A stretch of 64,000 bases of DNA. Source: Jaenimonas drosophilae. Its lineage: Eukaryota > Euglenozoa > Kinetoplastea > Trypanosomatida > Trypanosomatidae. The position numbers were made by a program, and so were the translations under genes. The DNA is taken from assembly GCA_030849065.1 (NCBI GenBank), contig JASAON010001632.1, positions 62,001 to 126,000 of the forward strand. The letters run 5' to 3'. Position 1 is the stretch's first letter, and every line of letters begins with the position of its first letter. The notes beneath the pieces are model-generated. The model did not search any database and was not told the origin of the DNA. It saw nothing but the letters and a program-made list of their open reading frames with translations. This document shows positions 46,598 to 56,730 of this stretch, one piece after another.

Positions 46598-47845
46598 ATG
46601 ACCCCAACCATGAGAGAGTCGATTGGATCTAATGTTCTTGATGAGAACTGCATTGCGCCGACGATTAGTGACATGAACATTTGGAAAACCCCTCAACGCA
46701 TGATGAAGGGGTATCGCATGGAGTCGCCGCTATTTTCACCCATGAATGAATCTCCCGGTTCGTGGTACGCCAGCATCACTGACAAACAACCATCACCGTT
46801 CCCCACCCCAACTTGGAGCGAGGGAACGCCAATCCGTCAAGTGAAGAGGTCCTCCTCCTTCTCCACCTCCTCCGATCCCACGGGAGCCAGTGATCGACCC
46901 CGCCGGCGTGCGATTTGCTTTGGTAGCCCCTTGGTCGCATGGGGTGGCAACGCTTCTTCTGGCGAGGAGAGGAAGACCGCGGCACAGCCATCTGCCGAAC
47001 GTTCGACATGCCCCACCAACATTCCTCCCCGTCTTGCTGTGGACACTCGTTCTCTCCGCTGGTGTTCTGATGGAATAGAGCGAAGTGAGGCACGACGCCT
47101 TGCTGATATTGGTGCACTCGTGGAGCTATACGTTCTCATTGGGCAGCGAGAAGCCGAACACCGCAGTGCCGTATGCAGTGAGGAGGCGTTTCTTCGTTCA
47201 CAGCTGAACTTGCGCTGTCGCTACGGTGCACAGCAGTCGGCGGACATCTCAACTGCGCCAAGACAGGAAGGTCATGTATGCCCACCCGACAGAAACTGTT
47301 CGCTCAGTGACGAGTATCACCATTTCCCTGATCGGAATCTGCCCCTTTCCAAGTATATAGACGCATGTGTACAGCACTATTTGGAGGAGGCGGATCGCGT
47401 TCTTTGTATGGTGCGCTTGGCCCATGCACCAACAGAGTCTTCTTCCTGCGGTACCCCGAGACTATCCTGCACTGCCTCTCTCTTTGTTTCTACACCGGTT
47501 CGAGGTGCGACCACCGCTCCGAGCATCCACGGCGATCCTGTTGCCACTCGATGGTGCATGGAGAGCGAAGGAGGAGTGGAAGTCAACGGCGGCCCACTTG
47601 ACCTCGTTGGCTGCGATGACGACGACGATGGGGGGGACCACCAATCTACCATTGAGATCGAGTACACCGGAAGAGAGCGACAGTTCCTCCAAGGAGAGTG
47701 CTCCTCTAGCTTGGTTATAGGGGCGGAGGCCAATATAGAGCTGGAGTACCCACCACGGTGCTCACCAACCTTCTCGAATGCCGACCGCCGTCGCCCAGAG
47801 TTCTGGGAGTCGCTGAGCAACGACTTGTCGCCACCTCTCTCCTAA
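46598..47845 (+). CDS. Unrecognised Ser/Thr-Pro-rich protein
   Basis: Encodes 415 residues from ATG at 46598; the frame extends back to a GTG. A pyrimidine tract with AG at 46417-46441 gives a plausible 5' UTR. The first 120 residues are rich in Ser-Pro and Thr-Pro (TPTM, KTPQRMM, ESPLFSP, PSPFPTP), suggestive of cyclin-dependent kinase sites. Residues about 150-215 form helices (ARRLADIGALVELYVLIGQ), and a second short helix is SKYIDACVQHYLEEADRVL near 255-273. The rest is Asp/Ser/Gly-rich and probably disordered. I see no known domain. A cell-cycle or cytoskeletal role is a guess from the Ser/Thr-Pro content only. Confidence 0.75.
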   Translation: MTPTMRESIGSNVLDENCIAPTISDMNIWKTPQRMMKGYRMESPLFSPMNESPGSWYASITDKQPSPFPTPTWSEGTPIRQVKRSSSFSTSSDPTGASDRPRRRAICFGSPLVAWGGNASSGEERKTAAQPSAERSTCPTNIPPRLAVDTRSLRWCSDGIERSEARRLADIGALVELYVLIGQREAEHRSAVCSEEAFLRSQLNLRCRYGAQQSADISTAPRQEGHVCPPDRNCSLSDEYHHFPDRNLPLSKYIDACVQHYLEEADRVLCMVRLAHAPTESSSCGTPRLSCTASLFVSTPVRGATTAPSIHGDPVATRWCMESEGGVEVNGGPLDLVGCDDDDDGGDHQSTIEIEYTGRERQFLQGECSSSLVIGAEANIELEYPPRCSPTFSNADRRRPEFWESLSNDLSPPLS

Positions 47846-48124
47846 TCTTTGAGGGCTTTTTGTGTGGTACCGTCATAAACCACAGCCCAAGATCTCTTGG
47901 TAGAGGATGCATGACAGAGCTCTTCACAATCATTTTCTTACTGCATTGCAGTTGCTTCAGAACCGATGTGACCTGATTGAAAGGAGTGCATAACGTGAAC
48001 TGAGATCATGTTCTTGTCAGTGACCGGTGAGTTGTCCATGTGTCTACGAACACCAGGGATGTCACCCTCTCTCTTCCATCAACTATTAACATCACTCATT
48101 AGGATTAGGGCCCCTTCCTGAGAG

Positions 48125-49012
48125 ATGCAGACTGGCCGTACCTCGCTTCTCCGCCTTTGCACAATTCAGCCTATTCGGTGTGCAGCTGCAGAGCTCTACA
48201 CACAATGCCCCAGCAGTCGCCGTGCAGCGGCGACGGTGACCGTAGCATCGCTTCTCTGTACGCAACGAATGTGCTCCAGCTCCAGCACCCCTAGCAAGAC
48301 TGGACGAACTACTGCCGACGCGTCCGATCTTCTACGCCGCTGGATGAAGCCTAGCACCAAGTCTACTGTGCAAAGACTCGAAACACAGTCTACAATTCCC
48401 GCGAAGCAGCCCAAGCCAACCCCTATTCAGGTGGAGGATCTTTTTGACGGTGATGGATCTGCCGTTCCGGAGAGCGATTCCCGGTCAACCGATGCTCTTC
48501 CCATCGCTGATAGTGTGGTGTCTGAGGAGCTGTTCTTTGGGGCACACGGGGCGGATGCGGGAGCACCTCTACCGGACTGGAGCACGGAGATGCCTTCCAT
48601 GGACGACTTTGTTGCAGAGCTGTCTGTACCACCGTCTTCCTTCGTTATCTCCAACCCTGAGGATGATGTGCCCGATGTAGACGTGAGCTCCGATATGTTG
48701 TCCTCTCTTAAGGCGGGACCATCGTCCCAAGTCTCAGAGAGTGTTGGCTTCAATGAGGAGGACAAGGAGCTGGACACGGACACAGACTTCCTCCGGGACG
48801 AAACAGCGGTGGAGGAGCTTCTCGAACTACGGAATGAGGCAACAGATGACGGCATTCATCGTGCCGAAGGCTTCCGCTTCTTCCACAACGTCAGCAGCAA
48901 CTCTGATACTCGTGGGGCGGCCAATACGAACGCCTTTGATGACAACGCCGTGAAAGCAGCCGATTTGGAGGGCCTAGGTGAGGAATTGTCCTCCACAGAA
49001 CGCCGTTCCTAA
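48125..49012 (+). CDS. Acidic protein with mitochondrial-type presequence, unrecognised
   Basis: Encodes 295 residues from ATG at 48125. A pyrimidine tract (about 48063-48080) and AG at 48101-48102 lie just upstream. The first about 60 residues are rich in Arg, Ala, Ser and Cys with no acidic residue until about position 30, as in a mitochondrial presequence. The remainder is strongly acidic (Glu/Asp about one in four) with Ser-rich linkers and few hydrophobic clusters. A short aromatic patch, EGFRFFHNVSSN, lies near 250. I cannot assign a family; a mitoribosomal or other mitochondrial accessory protein is possible. Confidence 0.72.
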   Translation: MQTGRTSLLRLCTIQPIRCAAAELYTQCPSSRRAAATVTVASLLCTQRMCSSSSTPSKTGRTTADASDLLRRWMKPSTKSTVQRLETQSTIPAKQPKPTPIQVEDLFDGDGSAVPESDSRSTDALPIADSVVSEELFFGAHGADAGAPLPDWSTEMPSMDDFVAELSVPPSSFVISNPEDDVPDVDVSSDMLSSLKAGPSSQVSESVGFNEEDKELDTDTDFLRDETAVEELLELRNEATDDGIHRAEGFRFFHNVSSNSDTRGAANTNAFDDNAVKAADLEGLGEELSSTERRS

Positions 49013-49245
49013 GCGTGTGCGATAGCGATTTGTGCGCGCGACACTCACTTTACCATTGGCACGGGAGATGTGAGCCTTGGTATCGGAATGTGTGTTTCAT
49101 CTCTCTCTTCTACATTTGGAGCTGTGCTGTCTTTGAGGGCAATCTGATATTTTAAGTGGTTATGCCTTTTCCGTATCTCTGTTGCATCTTTTATGAATGC
49201 TATACCACAGCGTGTAGTAGGCCACAAGCTGCTGCAACAACACAC

Positions 49246-50049
49246 ATGCATCGAACCACTGTGGCCTGGATGCGCTCCATCAAGAGCGAAGGCTTTATCC
49301 ACCTGTCATTGCTGCCACGTCACCGGAATGCTGCGCTGCGAAAACTGTCCTCGATTTCTGCTTCGACTATCGGGACGTCCACCTTGTCGGTAGCGGTGCG
49401 TACTGTACAGTACCAGCATAGCAGCGAGACCATTCGAGGTATCAACACAAAGAAGAAGGCCATGACAGAGAAGTGGGTCTCAAAGAGTACCAAGGAGTAC
49501 ATGAGCGAGGCTGACAGCAAGCAGGCAAACCAAGCAGGAACGGGGCTGCTGTCTCAGCGTCGTGAGGAGCGTTTCAACCTTCGACAGACTCGAAGGAGCC
49601 GCCATGAGCAAATCACGACGGAGGCAGACAAGGTGTTTGAGCTGGAAATGGATCGTATGCGCGACGACTCTGACCGCAGGTGGCGGAAGAGCATTAACTT
49701 CTTTAAGCGTCAAGGCGTGGCCTTCACCGTCGTGTACATTGCATCCTACTTGGGCATGCTGATCATCCTCTACCTCGGCTTTGCTTCTGGCTACATCAAA
49801 AAGGACGGGGTCGTGGACTTTATGGCCCTCTTTCTGTCCCACAGTGTTGACCGTGAACTCTTCTACCAGCGGGTGGAGGCCTTCGACACGTACATCAACT
49901 TTGGCTTCGCCTTCGTCGTCAATGAGATGCTGGAGATGGTGCGACTTCCTCTCGTCATGGTTGTCTTCTACCAATTTCGGCCGTACCTCACCGGCGTCAA
50001 TCGCCGTATCAAGAAGTCCATCTTTCGTTGGGGTGCCTCGGAGCAATAA
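49246..50049 (+). CDS. FAM210-type (DUF1279) mitochondrial inner-membrane protein
   Basis: Encodes 267 residues from ATG at 49246. A pyrimidine-rich stretch ends in CACAG at 49206-49210, so the in-frame ATG at 49156 lies upstream of the splice site and would not be in the mRNA. The N-terminal about 60 residues are basic and Ser-rich (presequence). A helical charged part follows. The C-terminal half matches DUF1279: FKRQGVAFTVVYIASYLGML at about 150-170, then a long loop and NFGFAFVVNEMLEMVRLPLV with the second membrane region, ending RPYLTGVNRRI. Animal FAM210A/B act in mitochondrial translation and haem supply; the role in trypanosomatids is not known to me. Confidence 0.83.
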   Translation: MHRTTVAWMRSIKSEGFIHLSLLPRHRNAALRKLSSISASTIGTSTLSVAVRTVQYQHSSETIRGINTKKKAMTEKWVSKSTKEYMSEADSKQANQAGTGLLSQRREERFNLRQTRRSRHEQITTEADKVFELEMDRMRDDSDRRWRKSINFFKRQGVAFTVVYIASYLGMLIILYLGFASGYIKKDGVVDFMALFLSHSVDRELFYQRVEAFDTYINFGFAFVVNEMLEMVRLPLVMVVFYQFRPYLTGVNRRIKKSIFRWGASEQ

Positions 50050-50189
50050 GGCCCCACAACACACAGACGGGGGATACTTTACAACTACCCCCCTTGGTAA
50101 CCTCATCACTGCCTGACTACCAACAACCACATACTCTGGCATTCACGTGCCTTATTTTTTTTACTTGTTGAACATTCCACCATCGTTGT

Positions 50190-50230
50190 ACCAATCTTCC
50201 TTCAACTTCGTTGTCTGTTTCTTGCTCTAG
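50190..50230 (+). promoter_or_regulatory. Polypyrimidine tract and AG acceptor of the CFAP91 gene
   Basis: CCAATCTTCCTTCAACTTCG continues to TTTCTTGCTCTAG, with AG at 50229-50230. It gives a 5' UTR of about 105 bases before ATG 50336. Confidence 0.65.
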
Positions 50231-50335
50231 GTTCGTTGGTGGGTTGCTGTGCTTCTTACAGCGGCAGCATAATTCACACCACAGAACACCTCTTTAGTTT
50301 GATTATTGCTTAGTAGTGCTTGATACTTTAGAGAT

Positions 50336-52381
50336 ATGAATCGAAACGGAGAGCGCGTCCATGGCGGCCGTGGCTTCATCACTGAAGTTGCCGGCCGCGA
50401 TCGCGTCAAATTCTTCCGTCGACCTGTCGAGCAAGAAGGAAGCCTCCCTACCACGGACACGGCACATATCCACTTTGCTGCCTCCTACTCAGCATCTCAG
50501 CTCGGTGGAACTGCGGCCTCAGGCAGAAGTCGCCCCGCCACGATGAATGGTAGTACCCGAAACCGACCACATCGACTCCCACGACTGCAGAAGTCAGAGG
50601 CGGAGGAGGAAGCGGAGAAGAAGCTCAACGAGCGCTCTCGCGCTGCAGGGACGCAGACGGGCTACCGTGAAAACGAGGCCCAGACGGACCCCTACTCCCC
50701 CAACTACTTCATCCCAGATGACATGCCCGAGCCGGAGATCTTGAAGCTCCAGGGCCTGAAGTGGAAGGATGGCCTACCTGTGGGTCAAGAGGAGGTGGAG
50801 CTCATTCAGAGACTTCGGCGCCGCCGCGCGGTGGAGGCGCAGCTTCCCACGGGAAAGGACGACGCCAGCATTGAAAAACGCTATGCGATGCTACACCAGC
50901 TGGAGGAGGAGGAGTGGAAGGACCGCGAGGAGCATGTGGAGAAGCTCCAGAAGCGTCGGCTGGACAAGATCGAGGCTTCTCTCATGGAGCGTGAGGCTGC
51001 CCGAGAAGAGGCGAACCAACGCCGGCTGGATGGCATCAAGCAACAGCAAATGTCTACCCTTCGTGGAAAGCTGACAACCCTCGAATCGCGCCGTATGGCT
51101 GACTCCCGCAGGGCAGTGGATCAGAAGCTGATGCAGACTAGCGGTAGCAGCCCACAAGGAGGCTCCGAGCAGCACCGCGGTGGACGTACAGACAATGGCA
51201 TTACTTACGGCTCAAGCACACGGAAGCGCGATTTGATTGAGTCCTACGTCAAGTACGGCAAGGAGGCTGCACCACCGCAGCTGGGCAATAACGCCGGAAC
51301 TCTGCAACGTGTGGTGAACTACGATGTACGACCAGCTATGCTTGGAAATTGGGATAATGTGGAGGAAGTGGATGCTGAGCGCGGCGTGCGCATTGAACGC
51401 GTCGGGGTAAAGACCTTTGACGTCCCCGTGAAGGAGGCCATTAAGCGCCTGCCAACTCTGTACCAGCGCCATGAGGCGGAGCGTGTGCTGGACTCACTAG
51501 AGTACGCCCACAATAAGATCCAGGAGAAGGATGCTGCTGAGGAGACGAGGCAGCACGTGCTGGATCTCTACCGCGCTACGCCAAAGGTACAGCGTCCAGA
51601 CACCCCCGTACTTGAGTTGGATGGAGATGACCAAGAAGAAGTGGAGGAGGCTTGCATTCTTCTTCAGCGTCTGCTCCGTGGACGCGCCGTCCAGAATGAC
51701 TACTTCGAAGGCAAGGAGCGCTGCCGCGGTCTCATTGAAGAACTGCAGGCGGCATCCAACGCCAAGTACGCCCAGCGCAGTCTGGTTGCCGCGAAGGAGC
51801 GGGAGGAGCTCATTGAGAAGCAGGAGGCCATGGTCCAGGGCGTGCTGCACGTTGCCCAGGGAGATATCATCAGCGACACTCTGGGATACCTGTTTCAGGA
51901 GCTGGAGCGGGAGCAGGATATCCAGCGTCTGGATGCACTGCGCGTGGAGGCAGAGGCGGTACGCCAGGATCGCGAGGTCAAGGAGATCGAGCGCCGCGAG
52001 GAGGAGCGCGTGGACCGCGATCGGGAGGAGGTGCAGTATGCTGCCTTCGTCAGATCCACCGATGCCACGATTCACTGCTTCCTCCACGACGTTTTTGCTT
52101 CGGCTGTGGATGGTACAGCACTGGCTGAGGCCGTTATGGCAGAACGAAACCGCCAGGCCGCACTGCCACCACCCATGGACCCACCTGCCCAAGTTGACAA
52201 GGAGAACCTTGTGTGCGATATGCTCGATGGGTTCGTGCTCCCCACTGTCGTGGACTTCATCGACCTCCGTGGAGAGGAGCTGGACAAGAAGGCACCAGCG
52301 GGCGCGGCATTGGATGTGGCACGTTCGCTGCCGCCCATGAACTCACCGCCCAGTGGAGACGAGGAGGCCCCGATGGAGTAG
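50336..52381 (+). CDS. CFAP91: CFAP91/MAATS1, axonemal radial-spoke base protein
   Basis: Encodes 681 residues. CFAP91 is part of the calmodulin- and spoke-associated complex at the base of radial spokes 2 and 3 in motile flagella. The signature is near residues 103-123, AGTQTGYRENEAQTDPYSP, almost as in animal MAATS1. Next comes LKWKDGLPVGQEEVELIQR, then long charged helices (EEEWKDREEHVEKLQKRRL; REAAREEANQRRLDGI) typical of the family. A central segment near 335-390 and a C-terminal helical region with acidic and basic stretches complete it. Length is close to the human 767 residues. Supports an axoneme with radial spokes. Confidence 0.93.
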   Translation: MNRNGERVHGGRGFITEVAGRDRVKFFRRPVEQEGSLPTTDTAHIHFAASYSASQLGGTAASGRSRPATMNGSTRNRPHRLPRLQKSEAEEEAEKKLNERSRAAGTQTGYRENEAQTDPYSPNYFIPDDMPEPEILKLQGLKWKDGLPVGQEEVELIQRLRRRRAVEAQLPTGKDDASIEKRYAMLHQLEEEEWKDREEHVEKLQKRRLDKIEASLMEREAAREEANQRRLDGIKQQQMSTLRGKLTTLESRRMADSRRAVDQKLMQTSGSSPQGGSEQHRGGRTDNGITYGSSTRKRDLIESYVKYGKEAAPPQLGNNAGTLQRVVNYDVRPAMLGNWDNVEEVDAERGVRIERVGVKTFDVPVKEAIKRLPTLYQRHEAERVLDSLEYAHNKIQEKDAAEETRQHVLDLYRATPKVQRPDTPVLELDGDDQEEVEEACILLQRLLRGRAVQNDYFEGKERCRGLIEELQAASNAKYAQRSLVAAKEREELIEKQEAMVQGVLHVAQGDIISDTLGYLFQELEREQDIQRLDALRVEAEAVRQDREVKEIERREEERVDRDREEVQYAAFVRSTDATIHCFLHDVFASAVDGTALAEAVMAERNRQAALPPPMDPPAQVDKENLVCDMLDGFVLPTVVDFIDLRGEELDKKAPAGAALDVARSLPPMNSPPSGDEEAPME

Positions 52382-52996
52382 GCGTCCACACCCGCGCGTG
52401 TAGAGAGAGGGCGGACGGTGGAGCGGGACGCGAGTGCTGCGTGCACTTGTTGGCGCCAAGCTACCCTCCATGCCCAGTTGGTGGCGTGTAGGGCACATTG
52501 AGCTGGTTTGGTTGTTTAGAGGTCATGCATACTTCCCCAATGTATTCAAGGGCTGTACACCACTGCCCACCTCCCTCACTCTGGAGCATATCCGGATAGA
52601 TGGCCGTGGCGGATGTAAATGTAAATAGGATGGGAACGATAGACTCTGGCTGAGGTAGGTTGTAGTGGCTGTTTGGGCCACTCTGCTTTGCCATGTGCGT
52701 ACGTTGCCTACGTGTCTCCAACATTCATTTGATTTGACAGTTGGTTGTTTATGTGGAGTTGCTGTGAGTCAAGCATATACCTTGATGATGCAAAGGACAC
52801 AAGATGTTCCAAACATACTTTTTTCTTCCTCCCGTCTCTGTTGTTGCTTCTCTTCTTCTTCATGTAGGCGAACTCCTTCAACCAAACAAGAAAGGCAACA
52901 TTAACATACCTTTTCGTATAAGAACCTAACTCCACTGTAGGTATTCTCACCAATCTGAAATAAATTCTTTCGTTCAGGTTTTTTTTTTTGTGGGAA
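52382..52996. other. Intergenic spacer with strong splice tract
   Basis: No gene seen; a minus-strand frame (52708-53205) that overlaps the next gene is a shadow. The notable element is the pyrimidine tract at 52819-52864. A second, nearer tract and AG lie at 52966-52977, followed by a T-run at 52979-52989. Confidence 0.5.
52819..52867 (+). promoter_or_regulatory. Polypyrimidine tract and AG acceptor
   Basis: About 45 almost pure pyrimidines (TTTTTTCTTCCTCCCGTCTC, then CT-rich) followed by ATGTAG with AG at 52866-52867. It is the strongest tract upstream of the kinase-like gene; the AG at 52976-52977 is an alternative. Confidence 0.55.
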
Positions 52997-54922
52997 ATGA
53001 CGAACCCTGTTTCTCCACTTGAGTGCATCGCAGCAGCGCTGCCAGCTCGCTCACCTGATGACTGCTCTCCATCCACTGCAACGCCATCCTCGAACTCCAC
53101 CGGTAGTGACGACGACCACTCATGGACGCCTTCGACCCGTTCACGCTCATCCTCGTGCTCATCATCGACACACACGAGGTTTACGACGGACCTCACCCAC
53201 TCCACACTTCACTTACCACATTCATCCAACGTTCCGACTGTTGGCAGCGTCCCGAGCAGCTCCACGAGAGATGCTGCCAGCTCGCCAATGACACCGGCCT
53301 ACAATGGCCTGTTTTCTTCTGTAGTACGCGTTGGGGACCACCTCTGCCACGGCAACCATGCTCACGTCTTTGAGGCTTCCACTGGAACGAATACGCGGGT
53401 TGAACGTGAGGCAGGGGCAACTTCCCACCATCACAACCGATCAGTGATGCCTGAGGGAAGGCCTCATGGAACTTATGAGGTCAACAGCAACGACGTGCTA
53501 CACTTTGCCCTCAAACATGTCTCTGCTTCATCTAGCCACGCCACGCGCGAGGTTCGGTCTCTCCAACACCTACAGAAGCTGTGGCCCACTGCCCCCGCCA
53601 AGACTCCCTGCCCACAGATTCTCTTTGCTCACCCCGCCAGGGATTGTCGTCTCCTCCGTGATGGCGCAGCGAGGTCTTGCCGAGGGCTCCTTCTCGGCAT
53701 GGAACTGTTGGGTGAGGACCTCCTCGAATGGACGGGCCGGTACGTGCTAGATGAGCGAGAAATCTGCTTCCTTGCCCGAGAGATGCTGCGCAGCCTTAGT
53801 GGCCTCCATCAACACCACCTCGTTCACCGCAGCGTCAAACCGGAGAATTTTTGCTGGAACCGCACCGCTGTTGCGGAAACTCATCTTCGCTGGATGGCAT
53901 CTACCATCGAACCGATAAAGGACGACAGCCCGCCTGATTTTCTGCTCAAGCTCATTGACTACGGTAGGTGCATCATTGCTCCTGATGCAGCCACTGCCCA
54001 TCGCGGCCCGTACGAAACAGAACGTCCCTACTCTGGCTGGTGGCATAGTCTTCACGGCTTCCTAGGAAAACCGTTGCATCAAAAGTGTGATTTGATGGGC
54101 ATCATTCACACCATTGGCTTTCTTCTCGATGACCAGCAGCGCCTTCGACGTCGGCGCTCGGGGAAAAAATCTCCGAAGGGAAAGTGCTACGCTGATCTAC
54201 GGTATGAGCTCTTCCGACGCGTTGCGAATGCGATGCGTACCCACCGTGATGAACTACGTGCAGAGGCACGAGCAATGTCAGTGAGACGCAAGCGAGCACG
54301 CTCTCCAACGGGAGAGGAGCGAAGCAGATGGATACGCCACAGGCCACCAGGAGCTCTTCCTACCTCCAACTGTATTGTGGGTACGAAGTATCATGCCCTT
54401 GACATGGCACCCTCAGGGAAGGAAGGCCCCTCCTCATCGATGGCAGCGGCCTTTACCGCTGCCGATGGCGGAGAGTCGTCCTCAGTCTCCTGTGCCACTC
54501 CCACAAGCCACAGTGGCCATTCGTTTGAGAGGACCTGCCCGGCGAGTATGCCTTCTCTGCCACGGCTGAGCTCAGATGAGATTCATCAACGATGTGTTGA
54601 GGCCGTTGAGTCGACCCTCGTTCCCACTCTGCGTGTGCTGGACTATATTCCTCCCGAATTGCCCAACTGGTTCAAGACATTATTCTGCCGTTGCCACGTC
54701 ATGTGCGAGGAGGATACCAACTGCACATCCGCAGAGATGAGTAGTGCCATGGAGAAGGTTCTCACAGAACGCATTGTTGGGTCTGCATCCACCTCTGCAA
54801 TTTGCGATCCCATTACGTGGATGGAACGGCAGGAGCGGAAAGTTGGCCTGGAGGTGATTCAGTTGGCTATGAGGCCCAAACGTGATGCCAATGGAGCGAA
54901 GCCCGACGTTTTCGCACATTGA
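52997..54922 (+). CDS. CK1-like protein kinase homologue, predicted catalytically dead
   Basis: Encodes 641 residues from ATG at 52997 (an earlier in-frame TTG is in the T-run). Residues about 1-105 are low-complexity Ser/Thr-rich. The kinase-like domain (about 115-415) has a weak Gly loop (HGNHAHVFE), a Lys in FALKHV (K173), a CK1-like MELLGEDLLEW, and HRSVKPENFCWN where active kinases have HRDxKPxN: S279 replaces the catalytic Asp. The metal-binding Asp is kept as DYG (D321). The order and text are those of the casein kinase 1/TTBK group. I predict a pseudokinase, though ATP binding may remain. The last 220 residues contain Ser-rich and helical parts with no known domain. Confidence 0.82.
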   Translation: MTNPVSPLECIAAALPARSPDDCSPSTATPSSNSTGSDDDHSWTPSTRSRSSSCSSSTHTRFTTDLTHSTLHLPHSSNVPTVGSVPSSSTRDAASSPMTPAYNGLFSSVVRVGDHLCHGNHAHVFEASTGTNTRVEREAGATSHHHNRSVMPEGRPHGTYEVNSNDVLHFALKHVSASSSHATREVRSLQHLQKLWPTAPAKTPCPQILFAHPARDCRLLRDGAARSCRGLLLGMELLGEDLLEWTGRYVLDEREICFLAREMLRSLSGLHQHHLVHRSVKPENFCWNRTAVAETHLRWMASTIEPIKDDSPPDFLLKLIDYGRCIIAPDAATAHRGPYETERPYSGWWHSLHGFLGKPLHQKCDLMGIIHTIGFLLDDQQRLRRRRSGKKSPKGKCYADLRYELFRRVANAMRTHRDELRAEARAMSVRRKRARSPTGEERSRWIRHRPPGALPTSNCIVGTKYHALDMAPSGKEGPSSSMAAAFTAADGGESSSVSCATPTSHSGHSFERTCPASMPSLPRLSSDEIHQRCVEAVESTLVPTLRVLDYIPPELPNWFKTLFCRCHVMCEEDTNCTSAEMSSAMEKVLTERIVGSASTSAICDPITWMERQERKVGLEVIQLAMRPKRDANGAKPDVFAH

Positions 54923-55193
54923 GTTTTCTTCTGCCACCATTTCTCACTAATCACAATTTCTTGCTCTTGAGGAATACGTGCTCACGTTGTGTCGCCATGA
55001 GAACTTGACAAGCAAAAATTGCACTTCTTGGGTAGCATCTCTTTTTTCATCTTCTTATCATTATTCTTCTCCTGGACGGATTAGGGGGTGCATGGAAACA
55101 AACAACAACCAGCTGCTTCTGTCAAGACGCCGCATACCTCCAGCTTTTGTTGTTTTTCACCACGATAGATACTAGATTTTTGTTCACTTCCAC

Positions 55194-56576
55194 ATGCACA
55201 CCACAACACCCCTTTGCAACCGCACCTCTCACCTCAGCTACTCTGCCTCTGTTGACGATGATAGCTGGAATACCACACTAGCTCCATCATCGTGGAGACA
55301 GCGCACGCAGACGCTGCGCAATAACGCCTTCACCGATGATGCCGCATCTCCACCTCCAAGAGATTGGCGAAAGGAGGTGCCCGCATATGGATGGGCACAA
55401 ACATCTCATTCATCCCTCATGTCGTCAATGATGTCCAGCGAGGAGCGTCAGGCGCGGCACCGTGTGACGATCGATCGAGATCTCAACGTACTGTGTGGCA
55501 GCACTGGAACAACCAAACCACGAGGTGGAGAGAGCTCAGGTGCCTACTATTCGCTGCCATTTCGAGACCACGTGCAATCAAACTATCACGATTCCTCGGC
55601 GGGGGTGCCGCCACCCCGCCCACAACCCCTTCCACGCGGTGCCGTTGCAAGCAGATCGCCTCCATCACGACTAGCGGATGATTCTCAGGAGCCCAACGTG
55701 AATCCTCAACGAGAGCGGGTGCGTGTGGATCGGTGGACGGACGTAGCGATGGGAGGTGGAACACAAGCCCACAGCCCAGAGCCACAGCAGACCGCTGCAC
55801 CACATCGAGATGGCCCACCAGAGCCGCAACTGTCGTCGTCTGGCTCGAGCGCTGACATGCTCGATGAGGATGCCCCGTTGGTTCCATCGGCACTCCTCAC
55901 CAACCTCCGCGACCGGCCCTACCTCTGGAATGCTCATCCGTGCCACCACATTGTGCTGATGATGCTGCAGAAACGGGGGATCTTTCTACCAACCTATCGA
56001 TCTCTCATTGACTACCACATGGCAGAGCTCTTCCTACACTACCTCTCCATCTGCTCTCAGGGCTCTTACTTTGTGCAGTACACCCGAGATGTCTGGCCCA
56101 AGGAGCGTTTTTTCCAGATTCGAATGCTTCCCGCTGACCGCCGTGCGGATTTGGAGGAGCCCGTTCCCCAACTCGTCTGCCACGTACACCGAGGAGGGGT
56201 GGACATCGTCAAGGCCATCTCCTTGGAGATGCTCGTTGGGGTCACCGCAACCCCCATGTCTACGGCTGCCTTTCAGCCCTTCATTGAGTCGTCCACCACA
56301 ATTCTTGGTTGTCGCCAGGGCCGTGGTCATCGCGCCCACCTCCCCTTAGATGGAGCCTTCACCTTGTGGTTCTATGATCAGCAGCAACACATTGCCGACA
56401 GCGTCAGTCTTCTCACGACCGATGCAAAGGTCTTCGACATTTGGACTAAAACTTTCAGGGGATTAGTCAGCGTCAACAGCTCCTCCGTCGTTCAGGCTCC
56501 GCTGTCGGTAGATGGCCACTCGATGCAGCTTGTGGAGCTTACCAGGGCGGCTCAGATGCAGGACTCACATCGATGA
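55194..56576 (+). CDS. Protein with C-terminal PH-like domain
   Basis: Encodes 460 residues from ATG at 55194. A pyrimidine tract (55037-55074) and TTAG precede it. Residues 1-225 are low-complexity, rich in Ser, Pro, Thr and Arg. From about 240 a folded region starts (RPYLWNAHPCHHIVLMMLQ). The part from about 280 to 440 reads like a divergent PH domain: GSYFVQYTRDVWPKERFFQI, then strands (QLVCHVH, GVDIVKAISLEMLVGVT), FTLWFYDQQQ and a final helix KVFDIWTKTFRGLVS with the conserved Trp. PH-like domains of this type occur at the C-terminus of several kinetoplastid cytoskeletal and flagellar proteins, in my recollection. Ligand unknown. Confidence 0.8.
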   Translation: MHTTTPLCNRTSHLSYSASVDDDSWNTTLAPSSWRQRTQTLRNNAFTDDAASPPPRDWRKEVPAYGWAQTSHSSLMSSMMSSEERQARHRVTIDRDLNVLCGSTGTTKPRGGESSGAYYSLPFRDHVQSNYHDSSAGVPPPRPQPLPRGAVASRSPPSRLADDSQEPNVNPQRERVRVDRWTDVAMGGGTQAHSPEPQQTAAPHRDGPPEPQLSSSGSSADMLDEDAPLVPSALLTNLRDRPYLWNAHPCHHIVLMMLQKRGIFLPTYRSLIDYHMAELFLHYLSICSQGSYFVQYTRDVWPKERFFQIRMLPADRRADLEEPVPQLVCHVHRGGVDIVKAISLEMLVGVTATPMSTAAFQPFIESSTTILGCRQGRGHRAHLPLDGAFTLWFYDQQQHIADSVSLLTTDAKVFDIWTKTFRGLVSVNSSSVVQAPLSVDGHSMQLVELTRAAQMQDSHR

Positions 56577-56730
56577 GTGTCGCCTCTTCTCTGGTGTAGT
56601 GCGTCTCTCTCACTCTTTATTTGTGTGCTTGGATGCTGCTCCCCACACTGCCAATGGTGTGGATATCACGGGTACCCGCGCGCCAACTCTTTTTGCTTCC
56701 CTTCACCAATTACATCAATGCCAATGATGA

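Noticed and set aside
48097..48110. TTAGGATTAGGG, resembling telomeric repeats
   Set aside because: Only one TTAGGG plus one imperfect copy, located at a splice-acceptor AG; chance likely, not an interstitial telomere.
49156..49245. Upstream in-frame ATG of the FAM210-type gene
   Set aside because: A CACAG splice acceptor at 49206-49210 lies downstream of it, so this ATG would be removed from the mRNA.
52708..53205. Minus-strand frame of 165 codons
   Set aside because: Opposes the array direction and overlaps the start of the CK1-like gene and its splice tracts; the product is low-complexity.
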